Positions 46,867 to 56,494 of a stretch of DNA of 64,000 bases are shown here, in pieces (position 1 is the first letter of the stretch; every line of letters begins with the position of its first letter). Below the pieces are notes generated by a model that was given only the letters and a program-made list of their open reading frames with translations, did no database searches and had not been told where the DNA came from. The position numbers and the translations under genes are program-made. The DNA comes from Acinetobacter genomosp. 15BJ (GTDB lineage Bacteria; Pseudomonadota; Gammaproteobacteria; Pseudomonadales; Moraxellaceae), in the NCBI RefSeq assembly GCF_000400715.1, contig NZ_KE007347.1:1836995-1900994 (forward strand), written 5' to 3'.

Positions 46867-47061
46867 TGTAAGCCCCTATTTTTATAATCATTTGATCCAT
46901 AAAAAAAGCAGAAACTATTAAGAAATTAATTAACCCTTATTCAGAAAAATTAAAATAATTAGTCAGCTGCTTTGTAATATATATCAAGGCAACAATCAAT
47001 ATGAAAAATGCAACGTTTTTCAGCAAAACATTGCATTTAAAGTTATAACTACTGAAAAAGC

Positions 47062-47514
47062 TTATTGTTTTCCAGTATGACCAAAACCACCTGCGCCACG
47101 CTCAGTCGCAACGAATTCGCTCACTTGTTCGAACTCTGCTTGTACCACTGGAACCAATACATATTGTGCTAAACGCTCACCTGGTTCTAAACGGAAGCTG
47201 TTTTGTCCACGATTCCAAACCGATACCATGAGCTCGCCTTGGTAATCAGAATCAATCAAACCCACTAAGTTACCTAACACAATACCATGTTTATGGCCTA
47301 AACCTGAACGCGGTAGAATTAAACCTGCAAAGTTTGGATCTTCGATATAAATCGCCAAACCTGTTTTCACTAAAACTGTTTCACCCGCAGCGATATCAAT
47401 CGCTTCATCTAAGCATGCGCGTAAATCTAAACCTGCTGAACCAGTCGTTGCGTAAGAAGGCAAAGCCCACTCTTGACCTAAACGTGCATCTAATACTTTA
47501 ACTTGGACTTTCAT
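47062..47514 (-). CDS. dut: dUTP pyrophosphatase
   Basis: A 150-residue trimeric dUTPase with all five motifs: [40 protein letters not shown] (catalytic Asp), [26 protein letters not shown]. It removes dUTP and supplies dUMP. Upstream of algC-argB after a gap of about 195 bases with no gene. Confidence 0.96.
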   Translation of the reverse strand: MKVQVKVLDARLGQEWALPSYATTGSAGLDLRACLDEAIDIAAGETVLVKTGLAIYIEDPNFAGLILPRSGLGHKHGIVLGNLVGLIDSDYQGELMVSVWNRGQNSFRLEPGERLAQYVLVPVVQAEFEQVSEFVATERGAGGFGHTGKQ

Positions 47515-47573
47515 AAACCTAACCTTTCAAATATAAAATTACGACTTCTGAAGACTAAAAGATATGTAATCAG

Positions 47574-48047
47574 CTAATCTTTCAAATTTTTCATAAAATC
47601 TGAATATAAATCCCAATCTGGTTGATAAGTCTCAACTATTTTTAGTGGATAAGTTTGCTTATCCTTTAAAACTTGGTTGAGTTTCTTTTGCCAGACAATC
47701 GGATTTTTTACATACAAAACCCATTCTTTTCTAGAATTTCCAGTTGCAACTAAAACTAGATGACCTAAACCATTGGTATCTAATTTTGAAATATCTTCTT
47801 CGAACTCAAATTGTGAATCCATGGTTGAAGCATCAGGCATTCCACTATTATTTACATCAAAATATGACCAATAAATCCTTAATAAATATGGATAATCCGA
47901 CTTAACAACACCTTCTGCATATTTACCACGAAATACTAAATCCTTTCCATCTTCAAAACCTTTTGCAGTAAAATATGTTTCTTCTGCTGCTACAGTTTGA
48001 CTAAAAAACAGCAATGATAGAAAAGCGATAAAAATATATTGCTTCAC
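47574..48047 (-). CDS. Exported DUF695-like protein
   Basis: 157 residues with a GTG start four bases after the rep stop. Sec signal peptide QYIFIAFLSLLFFSQTVAAEE with an AxA site at about 19-21. The mature part resembles DUF695: YPYLLRIYWSYFDVNNSGMPD, a central LVLVATGNSRKEWVLYVK, and a C-terminal YQPDWDLYSDFMKN. Its function is unknown. Probably read through from rep. Confidence 0.65.
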   Translation of the reverse strand: MKQYIFIAFLSLLFFSQTVAAEETYFTAKGFEDGKDLVFRGKYAEGVVKSDYPYLLRIYWSYFDVNNSGMPDASTMDSQFEFEEDISKLDTNGLGHLVLVATGNSRKEWVLYVKNPIVWQKKLNQVLKDKQTYPLKIVETYQPDWDLYSDFMKNLKD

Positions 48048-48051
48048 AAAA

Positions 48052-50091
48052 CTATCTTTTCAACAATGCTTTCAAATTCGCAAGGTACTGCTGAGCCTGT
48101 TCTTTTGGATCAACATTTGGCGCCAGTTTCTTTTTACGACCATGCCATTCCAAATCATCTTGTGGCATCTCGTCCAAGAAACGGCTTGGCGTCATTTGAC
48201 GCATTTGTCCACCATTTTTACGCTGCTCAGCAAGGGTCAGTGTTAAACCTTGACGGGCGCGAGTAATACCTACATACATTAAACGGCGTTCTTCTTCGAC
48301 CGTTTCCGATGCAATCGAGTTCTTATGTGGTAATAGCTCTTCTTCCAAGCCAATCATATACACATAAGGGAACTCCAAACCTTTTGCCGCATGCAAGGTT
48401 AATAAATTCACTTTATCGGTATCTTCTTCTTCCTGTTGCTGTTCGAGCATATCCAACAGCACTAGTTTACGAATCACGCTTTCGATATTTTTCTCATCCA
48501 CATCATCAGTACGATTCAATAGATTTTGAATACTGCTATACAAGCTTTCAATACTGTCGAGTTTGGTCTTCTCTTGTGCAGGGGTCGCAGCCTGTTCTCG
48601 AATATAATCGATATAACCTGCTTCATTGATCATCTGACGCACTTTCGGCATTGGTGCATCATCATCTAAGAGCTCTCGCGTAAATGTCGCAATAAAATCA
48701 GCAAACTCATGTAATTGAGTCGCAGCTTTTTTCGGTAACACCATGCTTAAACGTTGGTCTGATGACGCAGTAAGCAAAGACAAGGTATTTTCTTGTGCAA
48801 ATAAACCCAATTTTTCTAAAGTAACAGGCCCAATGGCACGCTTTGGCGTATTGATAATACGTAAGAAGGCACTGTCATCTTCAGGGTTAATGATGAGACG
48901 TAAATAGCTCATCACATCCTTAATTTCGGCACGCGCGAAGAAAGACTGTCCGCCTGACAACTTATACGGAATTTGCATCTGACGCAGTTGGGTTTCAATC
49001 ACACGGGCTTGAAAGTTACCACGATACAGCACCGCATAATCTTTCCAGTTTTTACCATTCATCAGCTTATGTGTGATCAGATCTTTCACCACACGTTCCG
49101 CTTCATCATCGTCATTCAAACAGGTGATGACACGAATGGTTTCGCCGTGACCCTTATCACTCCACAATTTCTTATCAAAAATATGCGGATTATTTTCAAT
49201 CACAGCATTGGCCGCTTTTAGGATACGACTGGTTGAACGATAGTTCTGCTCCAGCTTAATCACTTTGAGATTATGGAAATCATCTTTCAGCAACGCCATG
49301 TTTTCAGGCTTTGCACCACGCCAAGCGTAAATGGATTGGTCATCGTCACCTACAGCGGTAAACTGCCCCATCACCCCAACTAAAAGCTTAACAAGGGTAT
49401 ATTGCGCAGTGTTGGTGTCTTGATATTCATCCACCAATAAATAACGAACGCGGTTCTGCCATTTGTCACGGACTTCAGCATTTTCCTGAAGCAAACGTGT
49501 TGGCATCACGATCAAGTCATCAAAGTCTACGGCGTTATAGGCACGTAAGTTACGCTCGTAGAGCTGATACAGATGTGCAAACTGGACATCTTCAACGGTT
49601 TCACAAGTTGAGTGTGCTTGTTCAGGGACGATCAGATCATTTTTCCAATCTGAAATTTTCTTCATCACCTTGGCTAACAGCTCTTTGCTCTCAGCACCTG
49701 ATAAATTGTCACGCTGCATCAAATCCATCAAGATTCGTTTGCAGTCATCGGCATCTAAAATCGAGAAATTGTTTTTAAGCGGTAAATGTTTTAATTCTAA
49801 ACGGAGTAAATTTAAACCGAAAGTATGGAAAGTCGAAACCGATAGCCCTTTCGCTTCTTCACGTGACAGCAGCTTTCCAACACGCTCTTTCATTTCACGT
49901 GCCGCTTTATTGGTAAAAGTCATTGCAGTAATACGATAGGCAGGAATACCACATTGCTGCACTAAAAAGGCAACTTTTCGGGTAATTACAGAGGTTTTAC
50001 CTGAACCTGCACCTGCAAGTACCAACAATGGCCCCTGAACATATTTCATGGCCTCAAGTTGCTTGTCATTAAGTTGACTGGCAGATGACAT
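48052..50091 (-). CDS. rep: ATP-dependent DNA helicase Rep
   Basis: A 679-residue superfamily 1A 3'-5' helicase that clears proteins ahead of replication forks. Motif I LAGAGSGKTS (25-34), Ia ITAMTFTNKAAREM, II LVDEYQDTN, III TAVGDDDQSIYAWRGA, IV LEQNYRST, V TLHAAKGLEFPYVYMIG, VI EERRLMYVGITRARQGL. The length matches Rep (about 673) rather than UvrD (about 720). Confidence 0.94.
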   Translation of the reverse strand: MSSASQLNDKQLEAMKYVQGPLLVLAGAGSGKTSVITRKVAFLVQQCGIPAYRITAMTFTNKAAREMKERVGKLLSREEAKGLSVSTFHTFGLNLLRLELKHLPLKNNFSILDADDCKRILMDLMQRDNLSGAESKELLAKVMKKISDWKNDLIVPEQAHSTCETVEDVQFAHLYQLYERNLRAYNAVDFDDLIVMPTRLLQENAEVRDKWQNRVRYLLVDEYQDTNTAQYTLVKLLVGVMGQFTAVGDDDQSIYAWRGAKPENMALLKDDFHNLKVIKLEQNYRSTSRILKAANAVIENNPHIFDKKLWSDKGHGETIRVITCLNDDDEAERVVKDLITHKLMNGKNWKDYAVLYRGNFQARVIETQLRQMQIPYKLSGGQSFFARAEIKDVMSYLRLIINPEDDSAFLRIINTPKRAIGPVTLEKLGLFAQENTLSLLTASSDQRLSMVLPKKAATQLHEFADFIATFTRELLDDDAPMPKVRQMINEAGYIDYIREQAATPAQEKTKLDSIESLYSSIQNLLNRTDDVDEKNIESVIRKLVLLDMLEQQQEEEDTDKVNLLTLHAAKGLEFPYVYMIGLEEELLPHKNSIASETVEEERRLMYVGITRARQGLTLTLAEQRKNGGQMRQMTPSRFLDEMPQDDLEWHGRKKKLAPNVDPKEQAQQYLANLKALLKR

Positions 50092-50243
50092 CGGTTATAC
50101 CTCTCTCGTTTCCGAGCTTGATTTTTCGAGCACAATTATAGACATCTCTGTTTTATAATCCCAATAGTAAATCTAGGGATATGTATAAATTATGATGTCT
50201 TACACAAATAGTACGCCATAGCTTGTCGTCTATATTTATATGC

Positions 50244-50272
50244 AATAAAAAAACCACCCGAAGGTGGTTTCT
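50244..50272 (-). terminator. Terminator of the OmpA-like lipoprotein gene
   Basis: Stem AAACCACC/GGTGGTTT (50251-50258 with 50263-50270). Its minus-strand loop is a stable UUCG tetraloop, and a T run follows. Confidence 0.92.
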
Positions 50273-50287
50273 TTAAATCAGTAAGAA

Positions 50288-50941
50288 TTACTGTTTTGCA
50301 TAAATGCTGATTTCAACACGGCGGTTTTGCTCTTTACCAGAAGCAGTTGTGTTTGAAGCGATTGGGTTAGCTGAACCTAAACCTTGCGCATCAATACGGC
50401 TACCAGCAATACCTTGACCAGCTAAATAGTTTTTAACTGATTGAGCACGTGCTTGAGACAATGGGATATTGATTGAGTCATTACCTGTGTTATCTGTATA
50501 ACCTGTTACAAGGATCGCACTCTTGTTATCTTCACCTAAAGTTTGCGCTACTTTATTCAAAGTACCGTAGAAGTTAGGTTTGATGTTTGATTTGTTGGTA
50601 TCAAACGTAATGCTACCAGGCATGATCAATTGTACAGAACCATCTGGGTTACGGCCGACTTCTACACCAGTACCCGCCATTTGCTCACGTAATTTTTTCT
50701 CTTTGTTGTCGAGGTATAAACCACCAGCACCACCGAGAATTGCACCAATTGCCGCAGCACGGTTATTTTGCTTACTTGAGTTTGCGTTACCCTTAGATAC
50801 ACCATAACCCGCAGCTGCACCAATTAATGCACCTAAAGCAGATTTGTCATACTCAACGCCGCCAATGTTATTACCTGTTGTTTGGCAACCAGAAAGTACT
50901 AATCCAGCCCCTACGAGTGTTGAAATTACTAATGCACGCAT
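50288..50941 (-). CDS. OmpA-family peptidoglycan-binding lipoprotein (YiaD-type)
   Basis: 217 residues from ATG 50941, seven bases after AGGAG; codons to 50977 are not part of it. Lipobox LSGC (Cys19). A glycine-zipper segment (LIGAAAGYGVSKG and AAIGAILGGAGGLYLDNK) is followed by a C-terminal OmpA domain with TGYTDNTGNDSINIPLSQARAQSVKNYL and GLGSANPIASNTTASGKEQNRRVEI. It anchors outer membrane to peptidoglycan. Confidence 0.92.
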   Translation of the reverse strand: MRALVISTLVGAGLVLSGCQTTGNNIGGVEYDKSALGALIGAAAGYGVSKGNANSSKQNNRAAAIGAILGGAGGLYLDNKEKKLREQMAGTGVEVGRNPDGSVQLIMPGSITFDTNKSNIKPNFYGTLNKVAQTLGEDNKSAILVTGYTDNTGNDSINIPLSQARAQSVKNYLAGQGIAGSRIDAQGLGSANPIASNTTASGKEQNRRVEISIYAKQ

Positions 50942-51333
50942 TGCGTTGCTCCTGTCTATGTATTTTGTTGTCTGCACAAATGATGAATGAGAAAATGGCG
51001 CTAGACCATTGATTTTTTGTTAATAATAAACACTTTATTTATAGTTTTGTAATATTTTGATGCATTTTACTTGATCGAAGCAACACAATTTCTTCATTGT
51101 TATATCCATCGCATAATAAAACAACAATGAGACCCATATCACAAAATTAAATCATGCAATTTATAAGTAACCTTGACAAGATAGTCTGCACATTTTATCT
51201 ATAAAAAAACAGATGTCCCTTTTTGAATATATAAAAAATGTCAATAACTCAAAATATACAGTTGTATTTCAACATCTGTTGTTTATAGTTGGAACATCTC
51301 TTTTTTCAAACATATGCACTCAAGGTTCGATTT
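50942..51333. other. Divergent promoter region between the OmpA-like and acyltransferase genes
   Basis: About 390 bp, very AT-rich. It must hold promoters for both genes. I found no strong inverted repeat or small gene in it. Confidence 0.5.
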
Positions 51334-52251
51334 ATGGCTACCGCTAATAAAAAAGCATCCCTATTGCAAAAAGTCAGTAAAGGATTAACCGTTAGTTCTG
51401 TGATTACAGGCAGCACCTTCTTTCATGGTCCGCCAGTACTTGCTCTAGGTCTCACCAAATTATTTAAACAATCTGCAAAAGTAGATGAAACAAATATTCA
51501 AATTACCAACAGTTGGTTAGGGGTAAATAACTGGTTAATTGACCATGTTCTGCCAAATTTAGAATGGGACATCAGTATTGATGAGCAACTTGATCTTAAT
51601 TTGCAGGGGCGATACTTGATGATGTGTAATCATCAAAGTTGGGTCGATACCACAGTAAATCAGTATTTCGGTTTAACCCGTATGCCACTCACCCGTTTTT
51701 TTACCAAGTGGGAACTTATTTTTATTCCTTTTGTGGGGCAAGCCTTCAAAATATTGGGTTTCCCGATGATGAAACGTCATAGCAAAGAACAAATTGCCAA
51801 AAATCCAGAGCTAAAATCACGAGATATGCTTGAAGCACGTAAAGCTTGTGAACAGTTGCTTAGTCAACCTTTTACATTATTAAATTATTTAGAAGGTACT
51901 CGCTTTACTGCTGAAAAACATGCTGCACAACAATCCCCTTTTCAAAATCTCCTCAAACCCAAAGCGGGTGGTTTGGCCTTGGCGCTCAGTATTCTTGGTG
52001 ATCAAATTGATGCATTAGTCGATATGACTATTGTGTATCCTGATGGTGCACCCGGTTATGGCGAATTCTGGTTGGGAGATGTATCACGTATTGCCGTCGA
52101 TTTACGTAAAATAGAAATTCCAGACTGGGTACTCGGCGGTAATTATGAGGATGATCCTGTCTATCGTGAACGTTTCCAAAAATGGGTCGATCAAATCTGG
52201 ACTGAAAAAGATCAGTTAATTACACAAATGAAATCCAAGTATCATCAATAA
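51334..52251 (+). CDS. PlsC-type acyltransferase (YihG-like)
   Basis: 305 residues from ATG 51334, eight bases after AAGG; the frame reaches back to 51289 without a ribosome binding site. Acyltransferase blocks: I MMCNHQSWVDTT (HX4D), II FTKWELIFIPFVGQAF, III LLNYLEGTRFT and IV-like VDMTIVYPDGAPGYGEF. Resembles E. coli YihG/YihQ-type membrane acyltransferases acting on lysophosphatidic acid or related lipids. Confidence 0.85.
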   Translation: MATANKKASLLQKVSKGLTVSSVITGSTFFHGPPVLALGLTKLFKQSAKVDETNIQITNSWLGVNNWLIDHVLPNLEWDISIDEQLDLNLQGRYLMMCNHQSWVDTTVNQYFGLTRMPLTRFFTKWELIFIPFVGQAFKILGFPMMKRHSKEQIAKNPELKSRDMLEARKACEQLLSQPFTLLNYLEGTRFTAEKHAAQQSPFQNLLKPKAGGLALALSILGDQIDALVDMTIVYPDGAPGYGEFWLGDVSRIAVDLRKIEIPDWVLGGNYEDDPVYRERFQKWVDQIWTEKDQLITQMKSKYHQ

Positions 52252-52275
52252 TCTCATTAGGGATTGAGTAGAAAC

Positions 52276-53334
52276 ATGACCCAGCAGGACTCAGGAAAAA
52301 ACTCTAAATATAGCTATGTCAATCCGAGCAGCAAGTTCTTCAAGCTGTTCCTTGTCTATGACATTTTCATGGTGTTTATTATTGTTTTTAATTTGTTCTG
52401 CTTAGGCATGAACTTTTTCTTGATGAGTAATATTGGTGCATGGTTTTTTAATACCATTCACCTCACAAATGTACTTGATTTCTATCGAACGTATTTACAC
52501 CCTTGGGTGATTACTACTGAAGCTTGGTTTATCATCTTTTTGATTGCGGAACTATCTATTCGCTGGTTTCTTTCAATCGTACAAAAACATCATGCACGTT
52601 GGTGGTTCTTTCCCTTTATTCATTGGTACGAAATCATTGCGATTATTCCGCATTTCCGTTTCCTACGACTATTTCGTGCGGGAATTATCGCCTACCGACT
52701 GCATGAACTAGGCTATAAGGTCGTACCAGATGGGATTCGAGTCAAAGCTCTGTTTTACTATCGTGTCGTGATGGAGGAGCTTTCTGATCGTGTTGTCATC
52801 ACAGTCATTGATGGTATCCGACATGAACTTGAAACCAGTTCAAGCCATAAAAAAATTATCCATGATCTGGTTGATCATCATCGACAATTGTTTACCGTAA
52901 CGCTTTCATCAATGTTGCAGGAATCTTTAGCAACTGCTTTACAGCAACAACAACCCGTGATTACTCAAAAAGTAGGTGTCATTGTCAATCAAGCAATTGA
53001 AGATACGCCTGAACTGACGCAATTATTACGCTTGATTCCGATTGTAGGTGGCCGAATCGAACAACAAATACAAAGTATTGGACAACGCTTAGGTGAAAAT
53101 ATTAGTGCAGGCTTAATTGAACCCTTTACGTCAGGTTCAGCTCAAAGACCGAATGAAAATTATCAATTCATTGCAGAAAAAGTCAGCGAGCTAAATATTG
53201 ATAATCAGTACTTAGAAGAATTGGTCGAATCAGTGGTATTTGAAAGCCTTGAAGCGATTCGAAAACAAGTAAAAGTAAAGCAATGGCAGCAAACTTTGCA
53301 AGAATATGATCAATTGGATAAAAAAGCAGAATGA
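52276..53334 (+). CDS. Membrane protein with ion-channel-like N-terminal domain, function unknown
   Basis: 352 residues from ATG 52276; a TTG at 52264 is less likely. Four hydrophobic segments in the first 150 residues (FLVYDIFMVFIIVFNLFCLG, WVITTEAWFIIFLIAELSIR, WFFPFIHWYEIIAIIPHF) end in an arginine-spaced RFLRLFRAGIIAYRL, reminiscent of a voltage-sensor or ion-transport domain. No pore filter is seen. The C-terminal 200 residues are soluble and helical. It starts 24 bases past the acyltransferase. Confidence 0.6.
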   Translation: MTQQDSGKNSKYSYVNPSSKFFKLFLVYDIFMVFIIVFNLFCLGMNFFLMSNIGAWFFNTIHLTNVLDFYRTYLHPWVITTEAWFIIFLIAELSIRWFLSIVQKHHARWWFFPFIHWYEIIAIIPHFRFLRLFRAGIIAYRLHELGYKVVPDGIRVKALFYYRVVMEELSDRVVITVIDGIRHELETSSSHKKIIHDLVDHHRQLFTVTLSSMLQESLATALQQQQPVITQKVGVIVNQAIEDTPELTQLLRLIPIVGGRIEQQIQSIGQRLGENISAGLIEPFTSGSAQRPNENYQFIAEKVSELNIDNQYLEELVESVVFESLEAIRKQVKVKQWQQTLQEYDQLDKKAE

Positions 53335-53451
53335 TTACAAGAAAAATTACCAATCAAGCTAGAGAATTCGTGTAATTTGTTCTAGCATTTGCTTTTATTT
53401 ACAACACGCTTCAACACAATAGAGCGCTTAAAAAGCCCTGAAGGATAAATT

Positions 53452-54171
53452 ATGGCTGATATACGGATTACGGGCAGAATGGTGAATTTTAGTCGACTGA
53501 CTTTCGACACAAATGACCATAATGCAATCCGACAGCAACTTAGCGATACACTGAATGAAGGTTCTTATATCGGAACACTCGTCATTATTGATAGTACCGT
53601 TGAACAAGAGCTGATTGCTTTAATTCAGCTTTTAATTGATTTAGGGTTACAACCGATGGCCGTCATTGACGGCATTTTGGGTGATGAAGCTCGTGCGATT
53701 CAATTTCCTGTTCTCCCTGCCGATCAGCCCTTACAGCGAATCAAGGCATCCAAAGAACAGGTGGTTGACCATGCCCCTGCAAAAACAGTGGATAATGCTG
53801 CAATACAAACACCACAAAAAAATACATCGAATGCGTATATCACCTCTTATCATGATGAGATTTTGCGTACAGGCCAATGTTTGGTACAAGATCAGGGCGA
53901 TATTATCTTAAATGCTGGCATGAATAGTGGATCAGAAGTAATTGCATCTGGAAATATTCACATTTATGGCAATGCTCGTGGTAGAGTCATTGCAGGCGCA
54001 GGTGGGCAAACTGCGGCACGTATTTTCTGCCATTCGCTCGAAGCAGAATTAATCTCTATTGCAGGGACTTATTGTGTAGCAGATGATATTCCAAAAGATA
54101 TGATCAAAAAGCCTGTACATATTTATTTAAATAACAAGCAAGAACTTGAATTTGAAGCCTTGCAGTTTTAA
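53452..54171 (+). CDS. minC: Septum-site inhibitor MinC
   Basis: 239 residues. The N-terminal domain inhibits FtsZ. A charged linker (about 105-125) precedes the C-terminal right-handed beta-helix with [41 protein letters not shown] shown by its G-rich turns and [14 protein letters not shown] [13 protein letters not shown]. The helix binds MinD. First gene of minCDE, after AAGGAT. Confidence 0.95.
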   Translation: MADIRITGRMVNFSRLTFDTNDHNAIRQQLSDTLNEGSYIGTLVIIDSTVEQELIALIQLLIDLGLQPMAVIDGILGDEARAIQFPVLPADQPLQRIKASKEQVVDHAPAKTVDNAAIQTPQKNTSNAYITSYHDEILRTGQCLVQDQGDIILNAGMNSGSEVIASGNIHIYGNARGRVIAGAGGQTAARIFCHSLEAELISIAGTYCVADDIPKDMIKKPVHIYLNNKQELEFEALQF

Positions 54172-54245
54172 TTTATTTAATTGAGTTTTAAAAGCACCAA
54201 ATAAGCCCTTTTAGGGGCGTATGACCATAAATAGGAGTGGATTCG

Positions 54246-55058
54246 GTGGCCAAAATTGTTGTCGTAACGTCAGGCAAAGGTGGTGTAGGTAAAACTACAA
54301 CAAGCGCATCTTTTGCAACAGGTTTAGCCCTACGTGGTCATAAAACTGTTGTGATTGATTTCGATGTAGGTTTACGTAATCTAGATTTGATCATGGGCTG
54401 CGAACGCCGCGTAGTTTATGATTTCGTTAATGTGATTAATAATGAAGCACGCTTACAGCAAGCACTTATCCGTGATAAAGAGATTGAAAACTTATACATT
54501 CTCCCTGCATCACAAACACGTGATAAAGATGCCTTGAGCGATGAAGGTGTTGCGCGTGTCATTGATGAACTCTCTCAAGAGTTTGATTACATTATCTGCG
54601 ACTCTCCTGCGGGTATTGAACGTGGTGCGATTTTAGCAATGTATCATGCTGATGAAGCAATCATTGTAACCAACCCTGAAATTTCATCCGTACGTGACTC
54701 AGATCGTATTATTGGTATGCTGGACAGCAAGACCAAAAAAGTTGAACAAAACGAAGGTCGTATCCGTAAGCACTTATGTATTACACGTTTTAACCCAGAG
54801 CGTGCTGATAAACAAGAAATGCTTACAATCGATGATATTTCGAAAGATATTTTGCGTGTGCCAACTTTGGGTGTCATCCCTGAGTGTCCGAGCGTACTTC
54901 AAGCATCAAACGAAGGTAAACCAGTGATTCTGTATACAGAAGAAAAAGCTGGACAAGCTTATGATGACTTAGTGGCTCGCTTCCTTGGCGAAGACCGTCC
55001 TTATCGACACATTGCAGTACAGCCAAAAGGTTGGTTAGCTAGACTATTTGGAGCGTAA
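54246..55058 (+). CDS. minD: Septum-site ATPase MinD
   Basis: 270 residues from the GTG at 54246, eight bases after AGGAG; the earlier GTG at 54237 lies inside that site. Deviant Walker A GKGGVGKTT (about 10-18). DFDVGLRNLDLIMGCE and IICDSPAGIERGA follow. The C-terminal amphipathic membrane-targeting helix is GWLARLFGA. It oscillates with MinE and recruits MinC. 270 residues equals the E. coli length. Confidence 0.96.
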   Translation: MAKIVVVTSGKGGVGKTTTSASFATGLALRGHKTVVIDFDVGLRNLDLIMGCERRVVYDFVNVINNEARLQQALIRDKEIENLYILPASQTRDKDALSDEGVARVIDELSQEFDYIICDSPAGIERGAILAMYHADEAIIVTNPEISSVRDSDRIIGMLDSKTKKVEQNEGRIRKHLCITRFNPERADKQEMLTIDDISKDILRVPTLGVIPECPSVLQASNEGKPVILYTEEKAGQAYDDLVARFLGEDRPYRHIAVQPKGWLARLFGA

Positions 55059-55060
55059 TT

Positions 55061-55333
55061 ATGGCAGGATTCTGGAGTAAACTTTTTAGCAGTGATGAAA
55101 AGCCATCAAGTGCACAAACTGCCAAAGATCGTTTAAAGGTAATTGTTGCCTCTGAACAAGGTTTAGGTCGTCGCCTAGGCCAAGACAAAATCGACCAAAT
55201 GAAAAAAGAAATCATGCAGGTGGTGAGTCGTTATGTTCGTGGTGTGGATGAACAGCATATTCAAATGCAGGTTCGTTCAGAAGCAAATATCGAAATGTTA
55301 GAAATGAATATCAATTTACCTGAAGATCGATAG
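55061..55333 (+). CDS. minE: Topological specificity factor MinE
   Basis: 90 residues. N-terminal amphipathic membrane helix (FWSKLFSSD), anti-MinCD segment TAKDRLKVIVASEQ and C-terminal dimerisation domain. It starts three bases after minD. It drives MinD ATP hydrolysis and pole-to-pole oscillation. Confidence 0.95.
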   Translation: MAGFWSKLFSSDEKPSSAQTAKDRLKVIVASEQGLGRRLGQDKIDQMKKEIMQVVSRYVRGVDEQHIQMQVRSEANIEMLEMNINLPEDR

Positions 55334-55456
55334 AAGTTTTTTCATTAGCGATTTTTCGCAAATAAAGGCAGAATACGCGGGTGGATCTGGAAAGTATGAC
55401 TTTTCGCCACTACAAGTATTTTGCCTTTATTATTTTATAAGACTGAGGAGATTGTC

Positions 55457-55744
55457 ATGGCATTATCACAGCCAGCAACTTTCAATGAAGAATGGTCAGA
55501 TGAGCGTGTGTTTGCCTACCTTAACCAACTTCCTCCAACTGGCGTAAATGCTGACTTTCATGTGCTCTATCATGCATTCAAACATATGCGTCCAAATGAC
55601 TATGAACGCTTAATTACCCAGTTTTTGGCTGATGGTCGTGATCTCAATGCAACCAATCCTGAAGGTCAACGCATTCATGATGTGATTGCACAGTTCCCAC
55701 GCCAAAAAGATGGTTTCTTGGAAGTCTTGGCAAAATTTGCCTAA
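55457..55744 (+). CDS. PA4642-family protein
   Basis: 95 residues from ATG 55457, after GAGGAG; the frame back to 55421 is not used. It matches the conserved small PA4642 family (FNEEWSDERVFAYLNQLPP; YHAFKHMRPNDYERLI; FLADGRDLNATN). Function unknown. Soluble, acidic, probably cytoplasmic. It follows minE but has its own gap of about 120 bases. Confidence 0.8.
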   Translation: MALSQPATFNEEWSDERVFAYLNQLPPTGVNADFHVLYHAFKHMRPNDYERLITQFLADGRDLNATNPEGQRIHDVIAQFPRQKDGFLEVLAKFA

Positions 55745-55892
55745 TTACTTCCTCCAATAATGCCATATGATTTATCTAAGCTATCGCTATCAGATCTTAA
55801 TGATGTGGCATTATCTAAGAACCACGATATAACCAATTGTAATTTATTAAATTAAAATAAGATCAAGACAATTCTATTTTCCAAGAAAGACA

Positions 55893-56426
55893 ATGACAAA
55901 CACGAACAATCATTTAATTGAATCGCCTCCAACAAAACACCATCTTGCTGATCTGAGAATTATCAGCATGAAACAATTTATCATTTTATCCATCACTTCT
56001 TTTGGCTTATATCAAATTTGGTGGATGTTTAAAGCATGGCGATTCTTCGCAATCAAAGATAATTTAAACATTATGCCTGCCTTACGTGCCATTTTTTCAA
56101 TCTTCTTCTTATATTCGCTGTTTAACAAGATTCAGGACTATGCCCAAGAAAATGGCTATACGCGGTCGTTCTCATCCATATGGATGTTCATTGGCTATCT
56201 AATAGTGGCATTTGCCTACTATCTGCCTGATCCTTATTGGTTAATTACCCTATTCGATTTCATTTTCTTAATCCCTGCTTTTGTCGCATTTAATTATGCA
56301 AAAATCCAATCCACAGACCTCAATGCAATTCGTCAAGAAAAACTCGGGGCTGGACATATCATTATCGTTGCAATTGGTTCTTTGTGTTGGCTATTAATCC
56401 TGATTGGTCTTTTTACTCGAGTCTAA
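55893..56426 (+). CDS. DUF4234-like membrane protein
   Basis: 177 residues with three or four hydrophobic segments. The ILSITSFGLYQIWWMFKAW segment near residue 32 resembles DUF4234 proteins, where a short helix precedes a Y.W.Y-type motif. There is no known role. The start lacks a clear ribosome binding site. It converges on ftsK with a shared terminator between. Confidence 0.65.
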   Translation: MTNTNNHLIESPPTKHHLADLRIISMKQFIILSITSFGLYQIWWMFKAWRFFAIKDNLNIMPALRAIFSIFFLYSLFNKIQDYAQENGYTRSFSSIWMFIGYLIVAFAYYLPDPYWLITLFDFIFLIPAFVAFNYAKIQSTDLNAIRQEKLGAGHIIIVAIGSLCWLLILIGLFTRV

Positions 56427-56449
56427 TCAAATCCAAATTCTTCTACAAA

Positions 56450-56481
56450 TAAAAAAGCCTCTATGACTAGAGGCTTTTTAG
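56450..56481. terminator. Bidirectional terminator between the DUF4234-like gene and ftsK
   Basis: Perfect 12-bp stem AAAAAGCCTCTA/TAGAGGCTTTTT (56452-56463 with 56468-56479), 4-base loop. Confidence 0.93.
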
Positions 56482-56494
56482 CAAATAATTCTGA